From Sclerodactyla briareus (lineage: Eukaryota > Echinodermata > Holothuroidea > Dendrochirotida > Sclerodactylidae), in contig JAODTK010005889.1 in NCBI GenBank assembly GCA_026419785.1, forward strand, positions 62,001 through 126,000: a stretch of DNA of 64,000 bases, given 5' to 3'. Made by a program: the position numbers and the translations under genes. Numbering within the stretch: the first letter of the stretch is position 1; each line of letters opens with the position of its first letter. The notes beneath the pieces are model-generated. The model was not told the origin of the DNA. It saw only the letters and a list, made by a program, of their open reading frames with translations, and made no database searches. Shown here one piece after another: positions 11,815 to 23,993 of this stretch.

Positions 11815-12010
11815 GAGAAAAATGGGATGACTGGGGAAGAGGGGGGAAAGGGAAAAGGAAAAAAAAAAAAGAAAAAAGGGGGAATAGATGCGAAAAATAG
11901 AAAAAAGAAAGAGATAAAGTGGTGGTTCGGAGTGAAAAGGGGACAAAAGTGGGTGGGCTGGGGGGGGGAAAAACAAGAGGAAAAAAGAAAATGAAAAAAA
12001 CACACATGAC
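11815..12010 (+). repeat. Polypurine tract specific to copy 1
   Basis: About 190 bp are almost entirely A and G on the plus strand. The matching point in copy 2 (near 24,295) is only a few bases long, so the tract is a copy-1 expansion or insertion of about 170 bp. Such tracts can adopt triplex structure; this is a general property and was not observed here. Confidence 0.75.
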
Positions 12011-15000
12011 CATAAAAAGGAGATTTGCGTATTTTGCTCTAGGGGAACGGGATGGCATGGACCTTTCCAGCAAAAGCAAAAGGGGGCACACCGTCGCAGA
12101 CAGACCCCATACACCAAATGTTTTAAGCAAACCTCTTGGAACATGCTGAAATGAACAGTGAATTTATACTAATGATTTTGGTCTCTCGCAATGAAAAAAA
12201 ATACTTATTATTTTATAAAAGTATTTAGATATGTTTATTATATTTCCTCAACGTTTTTTAAAATGGTTTTTGATGAACCAGTTGACTGAACGGGTCAAAT
12301 TACTAATGATTTGAAGCTGGTTACGGTAATTAAGAATATTTTTATTTTATAAATGCCATTTTAGTTATGATTCTACGATGTTTTCCCAACGGGGTAAAAT
12401 GGGATGTTGTACATATTTCCAGCTTGTTGTCATATTATATTATTATATTTATACTTACTATTCTTTCTTCATTGTCTCGTAGGAGAGAACTTTACAATCG
12501 TTTAACTTTTAAGTGATTTCATTCTCCATATGCATGGTGTTTCATACGTTTTGTTGTTATGTAAGGGGCATGTTGTCTTTTGAAGTGTAGAGGTGCCACG
12601 ATTTGCGATCTGGTAAACCCTGTTAAAGCAGCCCATTGGTGGTTATAGTTGGATGTGCCATTGGAGTCGATCCATGACTGTCTAGGATGTAGAGGTTTTT
12701 TTCACCTCGGCAATGCTAAGCGTGGCGCTGTGTCAGCAAGCCTGCAGCTGTACACTTCTCGAGCGGGCATGCGGAATAGTTTGGAGAATACTGGTTAGTG
12801 CCGTTCGACGATTTTCTATCTTAGAGAGTCTCCAGAGATTTCTCAGTTCTCTGAATGAAGTGAACTAAAATGGACCTTACGACGATTGGCTAATGATATA
12901 CCGCATCGCATCACTTTGAGACGCTGTGGGTTTTAATCTGTGGTCTAACCTCGTGTGTAAGGCTGTTCAGCTGTAAGCATTCGTACTTGCAACAGTGGGC
13001 CGGTGTGAAATACACCAATGGAAAACTAACTGGTCCGGCAATGGATCCCTTTAATTGTATCTCTACAATCGTGCAAATGAATTGAACACTGACTAGGCGC
13101 TGGATATATCGTTGCTCTGCCATATTCAATATGAAAAAGAAATAGAATTGGATAGGTCCTCCCCCTCCCCCAGGGAAAGAGTTGACAGTTCTGGCAAATT
13201 CTGACGGATCGGGCGACTCTATTGAAATATCTGAATCCCAAGAATAATGACGGGGGCGCGAGAAACCAGTTTAGTGCCAAAGGAACGAGTGGTGAAAAAA
13301 ATCCGGCAAATGACAGTCTACCCTAGATATCGACTTTTCGAAAATTATTACCATGGATTCATCAAGCTCATTTGTTGAGTAACAAATCCGTTTAGGGTTT
13401 CGGTATTGTGCTGGGACATACAAAATAAAACATTGTTCGACTGAGGCAAAAAGGGGAAGTTATTGATCTAATATCACTTGAAAATCATATATGTCCACAA
13501 AAAGTCTGCTAATATCATTCAGCCTCTCCTATTTCTGGTTAGTTGTGGAATATGTGTAAATAACGGGAGGGAAGTTGAGGAGGTTGGTTTGAAAGAGGCT
13601 CCCTAGTGGCTGCGATTCTCAGTATTGGAGTTTTTGCAACGAGGTTGACAATAATCTGGACGCATGTTTAATTTAGTGAGAAACTGGAACGCAAGAACGA
13701 GCTGATATTGACGGAAGTCCAGGAAGGTACGGGGGTGTGTCCTAGTTCACTCATTGTTTCATGGTAAAGCAACGGCAAGACGTATGATGGTACTGTTTAT
13801 TAGCATGTCCCGTTGTGGGAGGTACTGCTTCCCGACAGAAGGGTTGCATGGACACCCACGCTTGTCGCTGCAAGTTAGTGCTTCGCCAACATTCCCCGAC
13901 GCCAAAAGCCGGCGTCAGTTTTTTTTACACGCTGACTAGTCATCCTTGGTGAACATGCGGACGGCGTCAAAGATGACTGCCGTTACCGAAGCCTAATGGG
14001 AATAATCACCCATTTAAAATTCGCAAGTGCGAGCGATAATTCCATAGGCGGGGTGTTGGTTGTCTTTTTTTGAGGGGCTCCTGTGAGTGCTCCTGGCAAT
14101 TCGTAGATGTACTGTTGTGATGGTAACTAAATATAGGGTTGTCATTTTGGCGTAATAAGGGTAATGAACATTAAACTAAACACGAAATGGAAAAAAGGCG
14201 TGTTTCCAAAAGAATAATCATCATATGCATTTCATAGAGTTAGGTGCGAAAAGGGTTCCATGTTGCCCTGGTAACATTCCCTGTTGCCAGATATGACAAA
14301 GAAATGAGCGACCTTATGATGTATTGAGGAACGGAGCTACTGTTATTACTAAGAATATTATATGAGCGTTCTTTATGACACAAGGAGGAGGGGGGAAAGT
14401 GCCAAAAGAGTTGGACATGAGGATTTAAGGCGAATATAATAAATAGCATGTAATCAGATGAATTAAGTCATGAAAACACACCACAGCCATGAGGAAATTA
14501 TTTGAAACATGTGGAAACTGAGGGAAAAATTGGGTATAAAGATCGCCAAAAGTGTAGACTATTGGATTTTAGAGAAGTAAAAGTGTTCTTCGCGGTATAA
14601 TAATATAGTCATCTATTGCGCTTTTCTAGAAGACATCGTCCCAAGTGTCCCAGGGTGCTGTCCAGTATTCAACTCAGATAATTGCCGATAAAGAGCACTA
14701 TATAAAACGGATGACTTAACTGAAAACGTAGCTCTAAAATTATCTTATTCTCATGGAAATGAAATGGTTAGCATGACAGAATTGACAGTTGTGGTGAGGA
14801 GGATGATCACACAGAATTTAATCAATTATTGAATACTGCGTAAAACGCGTTACGCGTATCTTGAGGAACTGAATTCCTGATATTCAGATAACACGAATTG
14901 GATTTGACAACCGGCATCATTAATTTCGTCACTTTCGACTTCGACTTGAGTAAGTGGTACATGAAGGAAAATATTTTCGCTTCACAAAACGACATTCATA

Positions 15001-15489
15001 ACCGATATCGAGGCTGCTCGATATTCAGTTCGCTGACGGGTACCACTTTGTTTTTCGGATCCATAGTGAGAGTACACAAATACGCCCTAGCCAGCTAATT
15101 TAGCGGAAGACAAAGTGCCACTCTCCGCTTTAAACCATCTAATAAACCGAAGTTTTGATTCCTTTTCATCTGGCGTCGCTACTCGATAGCACACACACTG
15201 TTGCCAGGTGTGTACACAGTTCGCGCCGATTGGACACGAGGGTGGTGATGTTGTTGTAGCGTGGACCTGCCTGTCGTTGATGAGACCTCACAGAAAAATA
15301 TCGACGACGTCGAATAAACGGTTCCATTCAGCCATTTAAACATGTTATGGCAGAAAATAGTGCCTCTTTTAGGTATCCCTTTAGAAAATGTACTTCGGAC
15401 AGCGCGGGCGCAAGGGTTTATTGACGGGAGAGACGAAAAACTTGGACTGATTACATACTGTTGCTAATATAGTATGTGTTTTTTTTGGT

Positions 15490-15955
15490 GAAAAAGGGTC
15501 AGGAAGACAAACATCCTAAGGGGAGACCTGAATCACAACAACCCAAAAGAGAAGGAACACCCAGATGTTTAAAAATTGCCCAATTCTTGAAAAACAAATC
15601 AGACCGTTCTTGATGCCTATTCACACTCTTAGACAGAAAAAAAATCTTTAGGGAAGGCTTATTCATCATGAATAAACTCTCTGGGAGAAGAAATATTTCG
15701 AATGTCCAATCTACCGCGTTTGCCATGAAGCTAGGGCAATGACCCCTAGTTGTGGTAACTTTGGAAAAACTCAAAGAAATAGCCGAAGGAAAGGCCCTCG
15801 AATCCATGGACAATGTTAAAAACCTGAATCAAATCACACGAAATAGTCTCAGTTCCATCGAAGTTCGACCGAGACGCCTTAATCTCTGCTGCCGTTTTTA
15901 TAAGGTAAATCTCTGAGAGATTGAATTATCTAGTGGCCCTCCGCCTGAACGCTAT
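15490..15955. repeat. ~430 bp dispersed repeat, copy in duplication 1
   Basis: Matches 27,645-28,105 (its partner in copy 2) and also an independent copy at 56,405-56,830. Shared phrases include CACAACAACCCAAAAGAGAA, CACACTCTTAGACAGA, GCGTTTGCC and CGACCGAGACGCCTTAATCT. The copies are non-coding in every frame I checked. The family is not recognised. Confidence 0.7.
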
Positions 15956-16903
15956 GTTTCCATATTTTTTGTTTTCAATTAAAGGAGGTACGTACGTGCC
16001 TGATTGTTCACCTGGCAATGAAGGAGAACACCCAGTTTTCAAGGTAACACCACAATCATTCATTCTTGGGCCCAATGATGTTGATCTGAAAACCATGGTT
16101 GATAACCACGGCAAGTAGGTCGTTTTCGAAAAATCGCAATCTTCCATTTGGGCCTCCAGCTATGTGGCCAAGGATGGATTTGGGATTTAAAGTGACAATA
16201 GCCACGAAATGTGCGAGAACAGACACCAAATTCGCTCTAACCCACGTAATAATATCTTTTAGCGATCGCTATAGGCTGCTACCAAACACCGCAGCCACGA
16301 CAGGATGAGAAGAATATTCCATTCTTCCTTCTGATGCCAAGAATTAATAAGGAATCCAAAAACAGTATCAGCGAATGTGTGAGAACAACATAAAATTAAT
16401 TCTTGAAAACCAAGCCACTATATATATGTTCAACTTTAAAGGGTATACTCAGTAGCTGGAAAGCTAAAATTTTTACCTGAGGCCTTCTGAATATTAATAA
16501 CAATCATGAGCAGTTAACGAAGAACATAAAGACGCCGCAGAAAACGGATATAAAAAAGCAGCAAACACTGGGGCCCTCTGACATATAAATAACAATCATA
16601 AATCAGGTAACAAAGAACAGGAAGACGCATGCAGAAACAGATATAAAAAACACAGCAAAACGGGAGGTACGAAAGCCACACTAGAATCTTAAATATATTA
16701 TATTCTGTGCTCGCAATGATTAGGCTGGGAGCCCAGCCGACACGCCCCGCGGGGGTGAAGTTCCAATTCTACTTCTGATTGTATAGACGAAATGTGAGAC
16801 GTAACAACATAACCTTTTTTTTTTTGCGGTTAACCGCTATTAATGGATCGTTCTCGCAATAGGATTGTAGTAATTACCACGCCGGCTGTCTTATGCTTCC
16901 TTC

Positions 16904-16976
16904 TCAGGACAGAGCGTATCAGCAGTTGAACTATTTCCCGAGGATTCAGCAGATCAAGACCATGACGCTGAAAGCA
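16904..16976 (+). other. Candidate small exon (linker), unproven
   Basis: CTTCCTTCTCAG precedes the stretch and a GTAGGT-like donor follows. One frame reads QSVSAVELFPEDSADQDHD, an acidic linker-like sequence. The region is present but altered in copy 2 (about 29,020-29,095). There is no homology call; this may be ordinary intron sequence. Confidence 0.2.
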
Positions 16977-17867
16977 AGTAGGTCATTCTCAATTCCACAA
17001 GTAAAAAAAATTGAGGACGTCTTGGTCTCCTTGCTGATTCACGGGAGAAACAGGGATGGCAATGGCACTGCAGGATCGTCTTGTTTCTAGTGCACTGGTC
17101 ATCCTGCAGTACAGGTCTCAACTGAGCAAAGTAAGTAACCCATCACTACAATCAGAGTACGAATTATTTATGGAGTAAGTCATCCCGCATTATCGACATT
17201 GATATTAAGAAATCCAGGGACTGTAGGTGTCATCATGTAGAGTAGTAATTTTACTTCTTCCTGTTCAAAAATTTCATTGACTCGATTGTGGAATGCTTCC
17301 GTGGACATTATCCTGGCCCTAATATTCATTCTCAAGAATGCAGGTTTTTTTTAACTATTTCATATTCAAAACGAAATCCGCTAATAGCTCTCATACCAAT
17401 CTCAAATTTTTCGTCATAGACTGCTTAGGCATGACGATATTGTGCATATCTGGTCGTCATTTTTTAATTTGTTTCATATATAAACATGAGATACTGTCTT
17501 ACTGAAGTTGTGTCGTTCATTACAACCAGTAGCTCCCATCTTATTACTCCACGGCACAGAGATGGTGTTTAAACTGATTTCACTGAATCCGCGTCTGACT
17601 AACGCGACGATTCAAACGCTCGATTCGAGTTTAACTGAACAAATCGGACACTGATTCGTTTGAGGGGCGGGACGAAACAAAAAGTGCGTCAGTTCTGCGC
17701 GCGGTGCGTGCTCACTGGCTAATCTTATAGCACAAGATCCGAGGATATTCAGCTGTAATTCGAATCGCGGATTGGATCGTGTAAGTGGGACCGGGCTTCA
17801 TACTACCAGGACTAGGTTGAAGCCACTCACAAAATAGAGGCAAGTTGGTGTGTGTATTCCATTCGAA

Positions 17868-18805
17868 TAATTCAGGCAACCCTTAGTCGCGCTAATCTTT
17901 TTTATTTGGCATTGTTATGTGTAGTTAATCTACTAGGTTGGGTTGTTGTTAGGAAATATATACGTCTCCTACTAAATGTATTTCTGCAACATGAAATAAA
18001 TACAATACTCTATTACAATATAAAGCTGTGTGTTTCAGGGAATGGTTCCCACGTGGTATAGTGATCCACTCTCTATGATTACCGATGTATGAAGTTCCAG
18101 GTACGGCTGGTGTTGGCCTATTAGGCGTTATGATTTCCGCCAGCAAGTAATTGGCCCGAGTTATTATTACGGTAGTAGGGTAACGTATATGTATATGGTA
18201 ACGATTGGAACTGAATGTTTCATTTGGCAGTTCAGTTAGCTAGCTCGGTTAAGCGAATAAAGTTCAAAACTCTCACATTGACTTCCAAGACAATGCACAA
18301 GGAAGCCCATAGTATATCTGAAGTGTTTGGCCCAATGCGTGCAAACTCAACGCAACATCTGCAGCCTCCTCCCGCCCTTGCTACCAGTCGCGCTCACCCA
18401 GTGAAGCACATTCACATGGAAAAGTGTGTGTGTTTGGGGGGGGGGGGGGGGGGGACCGAGGGAAACCAGAAATAATGTGGTAAATGTTAGAGTAGGAGCA
18501 TCGCCGTTTTCTTCGCGCATTCTTCGCGCAAGGGGTACATCGTATCGAGCTGGCTATATAGGCAATCGTTCTCTGGCAGTTGTCCGGAATGCATTTTTTT
18601 CAGGAGGCATTGTGCGGGCTGGAGTTGCCGATGGCAATTGTCCGGGTCTCGATAGTCCGGGGGGTGGGCAGTTGGCCTGGGTTGCAGTTGTCCTGACTGG
18701 AGTGTCCGGGTGGGTATTGGCCAGGGTGGCAGTTGTCCGGGGTGGGAGTAGTCAGGCTGGCACTGTATGGGTGGGAATTGTCCGGGGTGGGAATTGTCCG
18801 GGTGG
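17868..18805 (+). repeat. Copy-1-specific block with GTCCGGGTGGGA minisatellite
   Basis: Copy 2 passes from the matching left flank (to about 30,015) almost directly to the tail of a GTCCGG repeat at 30,020-30,075. Copy 1 instead has about 0.9 kb: unique sequence, a G run at 18,436-18,455, then about 18,610-18,880 of degenerate ~19-bp units of the form GGTGGGAATTGTCCGG. The apparent Gly- or Pro-rich open frames here are by-products of the repeat. Confidence 0.75.
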
Positions 18806-19577
18806 AAGTTCTCCGGGAGGAAGTTATCCGGGTAAGGGTTGCCCGGATGGTTAATTGTCCAGGTGGGAGTTGTCCGGCATCCTTTCATTCAGCTGAGAAG
18901 GTACTTATAGTCACAAGAAGTGGCTGGGTTTCATACCCACAAGGGTAGCCCCAAAAAAAGCCCCGCCCGTATAATGTCATTCATCTGAAGAGGCACAAGG
19001 ACAAAACCTTTTGTATTTAAATTATTATACGTTAGTGGTAACTGAAATACTAACGACAGTAACTTCGTCCTGCACACTTAACAGAAAGTTAGACAGTAGC
19101 TTTAAAGATCGTTCCTGCAGAACTCGAGCGATATCAATTTTCAATTCTAGCACACTGCATCTTTTATCCCACTCTGGGATTATTATTATATTTGGAGATT
19201 GGAATGAATAAATAATTTGAATATTGACACAAGGTGGTGGTAACAAATTCATAAAACATTGGATTTCCCTTCCTAAGTTTGCCAAATTTCTCCAATTACG
19301 GATTTGGGGGAAACATCAATTATTGATCTTTTATTACGAAAGTTTCCCTACAGTTTCCCAAAAGGTCATGGGAAGAAATTACCTGAGGATTTTTGGAGGG
19401 AATCCTCCTTATAGCGGGAGATCTTGAGTTTCAATGGTTTTCTCCTATCGTTGAAGATATTAAGAAATTCGAACTGCCAAATGGCGCCAATCTAGCAACG
19501 AAGTAAAATGTAACAAATAGAGAATTGCCGATGAAATTTTGCAACTGCGGGTAGCCACTTTGATATTTTCATTTCAG

Positions 19578-19671
19578 GCGGTGGGGCATGCTTACGTGCG
19601 GCAGAGGATTGACGCCTACACTGTAACAACGAAGATGGTCGACTGCGACGAGCCACATGACATCTCTTTTG
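19578..19671 (+). other. Candidate exon, possibly Ig-like fragment
   Basis: TTTTCATTTCAG is a good acceptor and GGTAGTG a possible donor. Copy 2 has the matching stretch at about 30,836-30,950, again preceded by TTTCATTTCACAG. In copy 2 one frame reads GGLTLHCHKEDGRL, reminiscent of the strand B region of an Ig domain (LxLxC). The evidence is thin and frames differ between copies. Confidence 0.22.
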
Positions 19672-20141
19672 GTAGTGTACTATTGGGTGAGCAAACATTC
19701 CATGTGTTGAATTCGAATAACTTGATGTTTTCTACTTTTAGACTTTTAATACTTTTATAATTTATATCATTGTATTTATTATTATATAATTATATTTTCA
19801 TAAATTTACAATATGAATTCATCATACCCTTGCAAACGTTCATGATGTTGGGTCTTTTTTGAGGGTGTGGTTGGTTGGTGGGGGTGGTTGGTATTAGTTA
19901 ATGGTCCGGGCGCATAGTCAAGTCCCAGTGGGTTTGGGGGAGGGTCATCAGAGGTGGAATTTCTCCTAAACCTAGAAACCCTAAAAACCAGAATCGTGCT
20001 ACCGGTTTGGTATTTTAGCCTGAGTATAGTCAACTTCACCCGACAGAAGTATCACCGGCCCCCACACTCTCCGAATTAGGGAATCCTCTTTTCATTCATG
20101 CGTGGTTCTAGAGACAAGAAAGACCTGTTTTGAATGCAAAA

Positions 20142-21150
20142 GGCGCCAAAACGTTGCCCAATTTAGAGCATTCTTATCTTCATGCATAACGAACAATATT
20201 GGGGGGAGGGAGCTCAGACAAATTGAAGGGAGGCAGGTGAAAATACAAATATTATTTCCGAGCCAGATTTGATGTTTAAATGTGCCATATGGCACCAAAC
20301 TACATCTAAAGCGACCAATTGTGGACTTCTTCATTTCAGAAGGGAGGGGACAATCCCCCAGACCCTGTGCGCTAAGGCCATGCAGGTGGAAATGCAAATT
20401 CATTGCCTAAAAACCGAAGTGGGGTGGGGGTTTAGAGGTACTAATTTGCACCAAATGCTTTATGAAGCCACCAAGATGGCTGAGTGCAAAGAATCCTTGT
20501 TAAACCCTCGCCCAGGTCAGACCCCGCTGTTCATTCCCAACCCCACTAAAGTACCTTCCTACGCGACTTGATATAACCATACACGAAACCGCCATCGGAT
20601 AAACACCGCTTACTAAAAACAAGATTACAATATCAAAACGTACCTCAGCATTCCTATGCAATGAATTGGCGATTATTGTATATTTGTCATTTCCCCTCGG
20701 TTTGTATATGAGTTCATTTCTGGGGGCCAGTCTAGAAAAGTATTACTTACCTATTTCGGACAATCCACATTTAACACCACACCCACAAGCCTAAATGCGT
20801 AAATTCATTTATTATTTCCCGACTAGCGAAACGAAAAAATGTAAATATGTAAAAAAAAGAAAAAATGTAATAATGAATGAATGAATGAAATGAAAAAAAA
20901 TAAAGAAATAAATAATGGATAAATAAATAAATAAATAAATAAATAATAAATAAGAAAGAAATAAATAAAGAAATAAATAATAAATAAATAAATATAAACC
21001 CTTCCAGGTCACGGGCACTCATGCCGGAGAACTGCGAATAAACAAAGTCAACCGACAGGGGGAAGAGGAGACGTGTCGAATGTCAACATTTCTGACGACC
21101 ACGCCCATACATCAACGACTGGTAAGTCTATTTGTAATACGTTGGCAGTA
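20142..21150 (+). repeat. Single satellite unit in copy 1
   Basis: This unit begins GGCGCCAAAACGTTGCCCAA and contains TACATCTAA, a CCCTGTGCGCTAAGGCCATG block, CTACGCGACTTGATATA, GGGGGCCAG, an AT-rich (AAAT)n stretch at about 20,865-20,998 and a closing GACGACCACGCCCATACATC. The same unit is repeated about six times in copy 2 (31,438-37,455), which is the main reason copy 2 is longer. Confidence 0.85.
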
Positions 21151-21769
21151 TAGACCATTGGTAAAACAGGGGGTCTTATACAAGTTAAAAATCCCAGTGG
21201 GATCTTGATGCAGTACATGTGTCGTTTCGGAAGCGATATCACAAGTCGATCAAAGTTCGATTCTTAGTACTGTCAACTGCCAATGGACGGGGGACGGGTG
21301 GGTGGGGGTGGCTTAGTGTTCGCTGACCTGTATAATTCTCGAGTGGCTAGTATTGGAAGTTTACCATCCAGAATCACTTGATCTTCTCAGTACGGTCCTG
21401 GGTGATTTCTGAATTGAATAGGTCAAGGTGTCAATCACATGGCAAAAATTCCCGAGAACGTCGTATAACGTTCACCGCGGCCCTCGCATCATTGCAATGG
21501 TATAGTCATAATTGCCTTGCGCTTGAGTTGAACTTGGTTTTTATGTTTGAACAATACGATGTATTCAAATACAATCTGTTTAACACGTGTTCGGCAGACA
21601 TCCAAGGTTGGTTTGTGTTGGCGTACACACTTCAGGCCGGATTCTCGTTGATAGGTAGTTCTGCTGCCATCTGAAAAAAAATACCAGTTATAGCGTGCTG
21701 CACTCCTGTGAAAAACTGCAAAAGCTTATCGTCTGCTCTTGAGAGAAACAACAGGAATTCTATTTGCAG

Positions 21770-21986
21770 ATGGACTGGTGACGAGCTGTCTCATCAATAT
21801 GACCCTACGGTGTGATTGCGTGGGGGCATAGTGCCAGGAGCAAGCCAATCCACCCATTGTCTGGGAAGACTGTCAGTTGGACGAAGGGTTGTTCTGTCCA
21901 GAAGGGTTTTTGATGTGGAGATGGTTGGTTCCAGCAGCGGGAATGCCCATGTTTCTGGTCGGAAGGAATCAACCGGGTCGTTCCCG
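21770..21986 (+). other. Candidate exon, possibly Ig-like
   Basis: The stretch is framed by TTCTATTTGCAG and CCCGGTGAGT. One frame reads INMTLRCD, then after an interruption ANPPIVWEDCQLDEG, which resembles an Ig-domain B-strand Cys and C-strand Trp. Copy 2 keeps the matching sequence and donor at about 38,116-38,325, but its acceptor reads GCCG. It could supply an Ig module of the same gene. There is no second Ig Cys in a clean frame, so this is a weak call. Confidence 0.28.
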
Positions 21987-21999
21987 GTGAGTAGACATC

Positions 22000-23680
22000 G
22001 AGACATAATAATACCAGCATACGAGCTATACGCACTCCTGAACTATTGAATGTTTATGGTTAGAAGCGGCGTACAACGGAAGCCAGTCCTATACCAAGGG
22101 CGGCATGGGAAAGGTTAGAAAAGGGTATTAGAGAGAGCTTGTTACAACAGGTCTTGAACCAAACAGCGGGAGCAGACCTCGCACATCTCAGACGGCAAAC
22201 TACGAAATGAAGGAAGATGAAAATAACAAGGTAGGCACGTGTGTTTAAAGAAAAAATATCCCCAAAAGTGAAAAACAGAAAAGAAACCTAGTCCGCCGAC
22301 AGTGCAACAAATACATATATACAAACAGAATAAATTAGGACGAAGAATAAGAGAAACTCATGATTAAATAACGATGAAAGATTTTCCAAATATACATCTA
22401 GGTGTAGGCGCGGTTTTACGGGAAGGGGGCGGCTTGGGGATATAAATTCATGTTCCTATTAGGTTATGCGTTATTGAAAACAACAAAACTGTCGAAAAAT
22501 ATTACAACCCATTTACGTAATTGCTGTCTATCCCAACACATCAGCCCTAATGTTTCGGCAGGCCTCAGTTGTTGAGTCGTGTTCTAAGAAAACCCTAGCT
22601 GCCCCACTCGTGCAGTTCACGCGAGAGCTCAAGTGTCATGCAAGATGGTGGTAAGTGATTTTCCGTTTTTTTAAACGCACAAGTGTACGAAGGCTACTCA
22701 TTGTTTTTGACTGCTAACAACCACGTACGCAAGTCGGATTACCGTTACGGTACCGTACGTGGACATAGCGCTGGGAGACGCGTACCAAGAGATTCAGCTT
22801 TGAGGGGGGGGGGGGAGGGGGGTTGAGGTCGCGAACCCAAGGAAAGTACGCCCTCCTAAATGCCTAGCCCTCCCTATTGGCAAATAATCAATATATGGCC
22901 CCTGATGACATGCGCTGCAATAGTTGCTAAATAAAGCTCCAAAACCTTTATGAACTGGCCAAAACAGTTTTCGCGTCAAAAAATTATTGATTCACTGGGT
23001 CATGGGCGGGGGGGGGGGTGGGGGCTCCCCCCCCCGCCCCAAAATCGAGCACTGGCGATTACGCAGCTAGTTACAAGTGGGATTCTAATTTACGTTCTAC
23101 GCCATCATAGGCCTATCTGCGTGCGAAGTCAGAACTGGAGACACGATATTATCCTCTGAACAATCGATACAGTATGCAAAAGCGCGTGATCTTTTTCTCG
23201 CAGAAGCTGCTGGGATAGCTGTCTCCGTACTGCATACTGTCGTTTTGTATCAGGTACGACTGTGAGAGGACCGATGGGACGGACGAGCCGGCATGGCCCC
23301 TAGTGAAACACTGCCTCTAAACAGTGTGGGGATTGAAAAACTAGGGCAGGAAATAACTAAAACTCAGCAAGGCAACAGGGCAAAAGCGGGCAAAAATAGA
23401 GTGAAAAGTTCGCCGATTTCGCGAGTGTGCCCCCAAAGAGTGCTGAGGTATGTATGTGAACTTGAATGATATTCGGGATTTTTTTTCATTGACTGGGCCC
23501 AATAATCCCCCCTCCCCTCCCGACTGGTCTACCCCTTTGATACATATATGAGAGTCCATATCACCCCTCCTCAGGTGAACTGTTACTATATAACAATGTG
23601 ACGTACAAACCAGATACCACAGGTGTGCACCAGTACTGTACAAGAGTTAGTGACTGTCGTTTTGTGTTTTTTGTTTTCAG
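22000..23680. other. Intron-like stretch of copy 1
   Basis: Nothing coding was recognised between the candidate exon ending 21,986 and the EGF/FReD exon. A run of G then C at about 23,008-23,040 could fold into a G/C hairpin or be a sequencing artefact. Copy 2 contains this region with an extra 1.5 kb. Confidence 0.4.
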
Positions 23681-23993
23681 AATGGCCTCACATCCGTTAA
23701 CGATAATACTCACGGAACAGCGGTCCTGTACTAACAACTCAGCTTCTCGTAGGCCAGACCGCTGGTGACTCTAACGCTCGGTGTGATGTGCAGGGCGGGT
23801 ACGGCAGTGTGTACTGTAATGATGGTTTCATGAGATGGCTAAGCGGTGCGCTTATCTACAAACGGATTGTTACGATGCCTATACTGCTGGTGAACGCCGA
23901 GACGGAGTCTAACCAATCATCAACCGACTAACTGGTCTGGGGAGGCGTTTTAACGTCTCCTGTGACATGAGCACTAACGGTGGTGGATGGACG
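23681..23993 (+). CDS. EGF-like + FReD N-terminal exon, copy 1 (partial gene)
   Basis: A strong acceptor (TGTTTTTTGTTTTCAG) precedes the exon and GTAAGC follows it. Frames give CTNN, then DSNARCDVQGGYGSVYCNDGF, the back half of an EGF-like domain (C..GYGSVYCNDGF). After more sequence come DCYDAYTAGERRDGV and NVSCDMSTNGGGWT, the opening of a fibrinogen-related domain (DCxDxxxAGxxxxGVY and FxVxCDMxTxGGGWT). At least three one-base indels break the frame. FReD proteins bind carbohydrate or acetyl groups outside the cell. Copy 1 has no following FReD exons before copy 2 starts, so as assembled this exon either splices into the exons at 42 kb or belongs to a truncated paralogue. Confidence 0.78.

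Noticed and set aside
17580-17790. Foldback element around CGATTCGAGTTTAACTGAA and its rough complement
   Set aside because: The inverted arms are short and imperfect and no terminus or target duplication could be placed.
18426-18888. Repetitive Gly/Val-rich or Pro/Asn/Gln-rich 130-140 residue proteins
   Set aside because: They are the reading frames of the GTCCGGGTGGGA minisatellite, which is absent from the sister copy.
20771-21022. Small Phe/Tyr/Leu-rich membrane protein on the minus strand
   Set aside because: It is the complement of the (AAAT)n tract and varies freely between satellite units.
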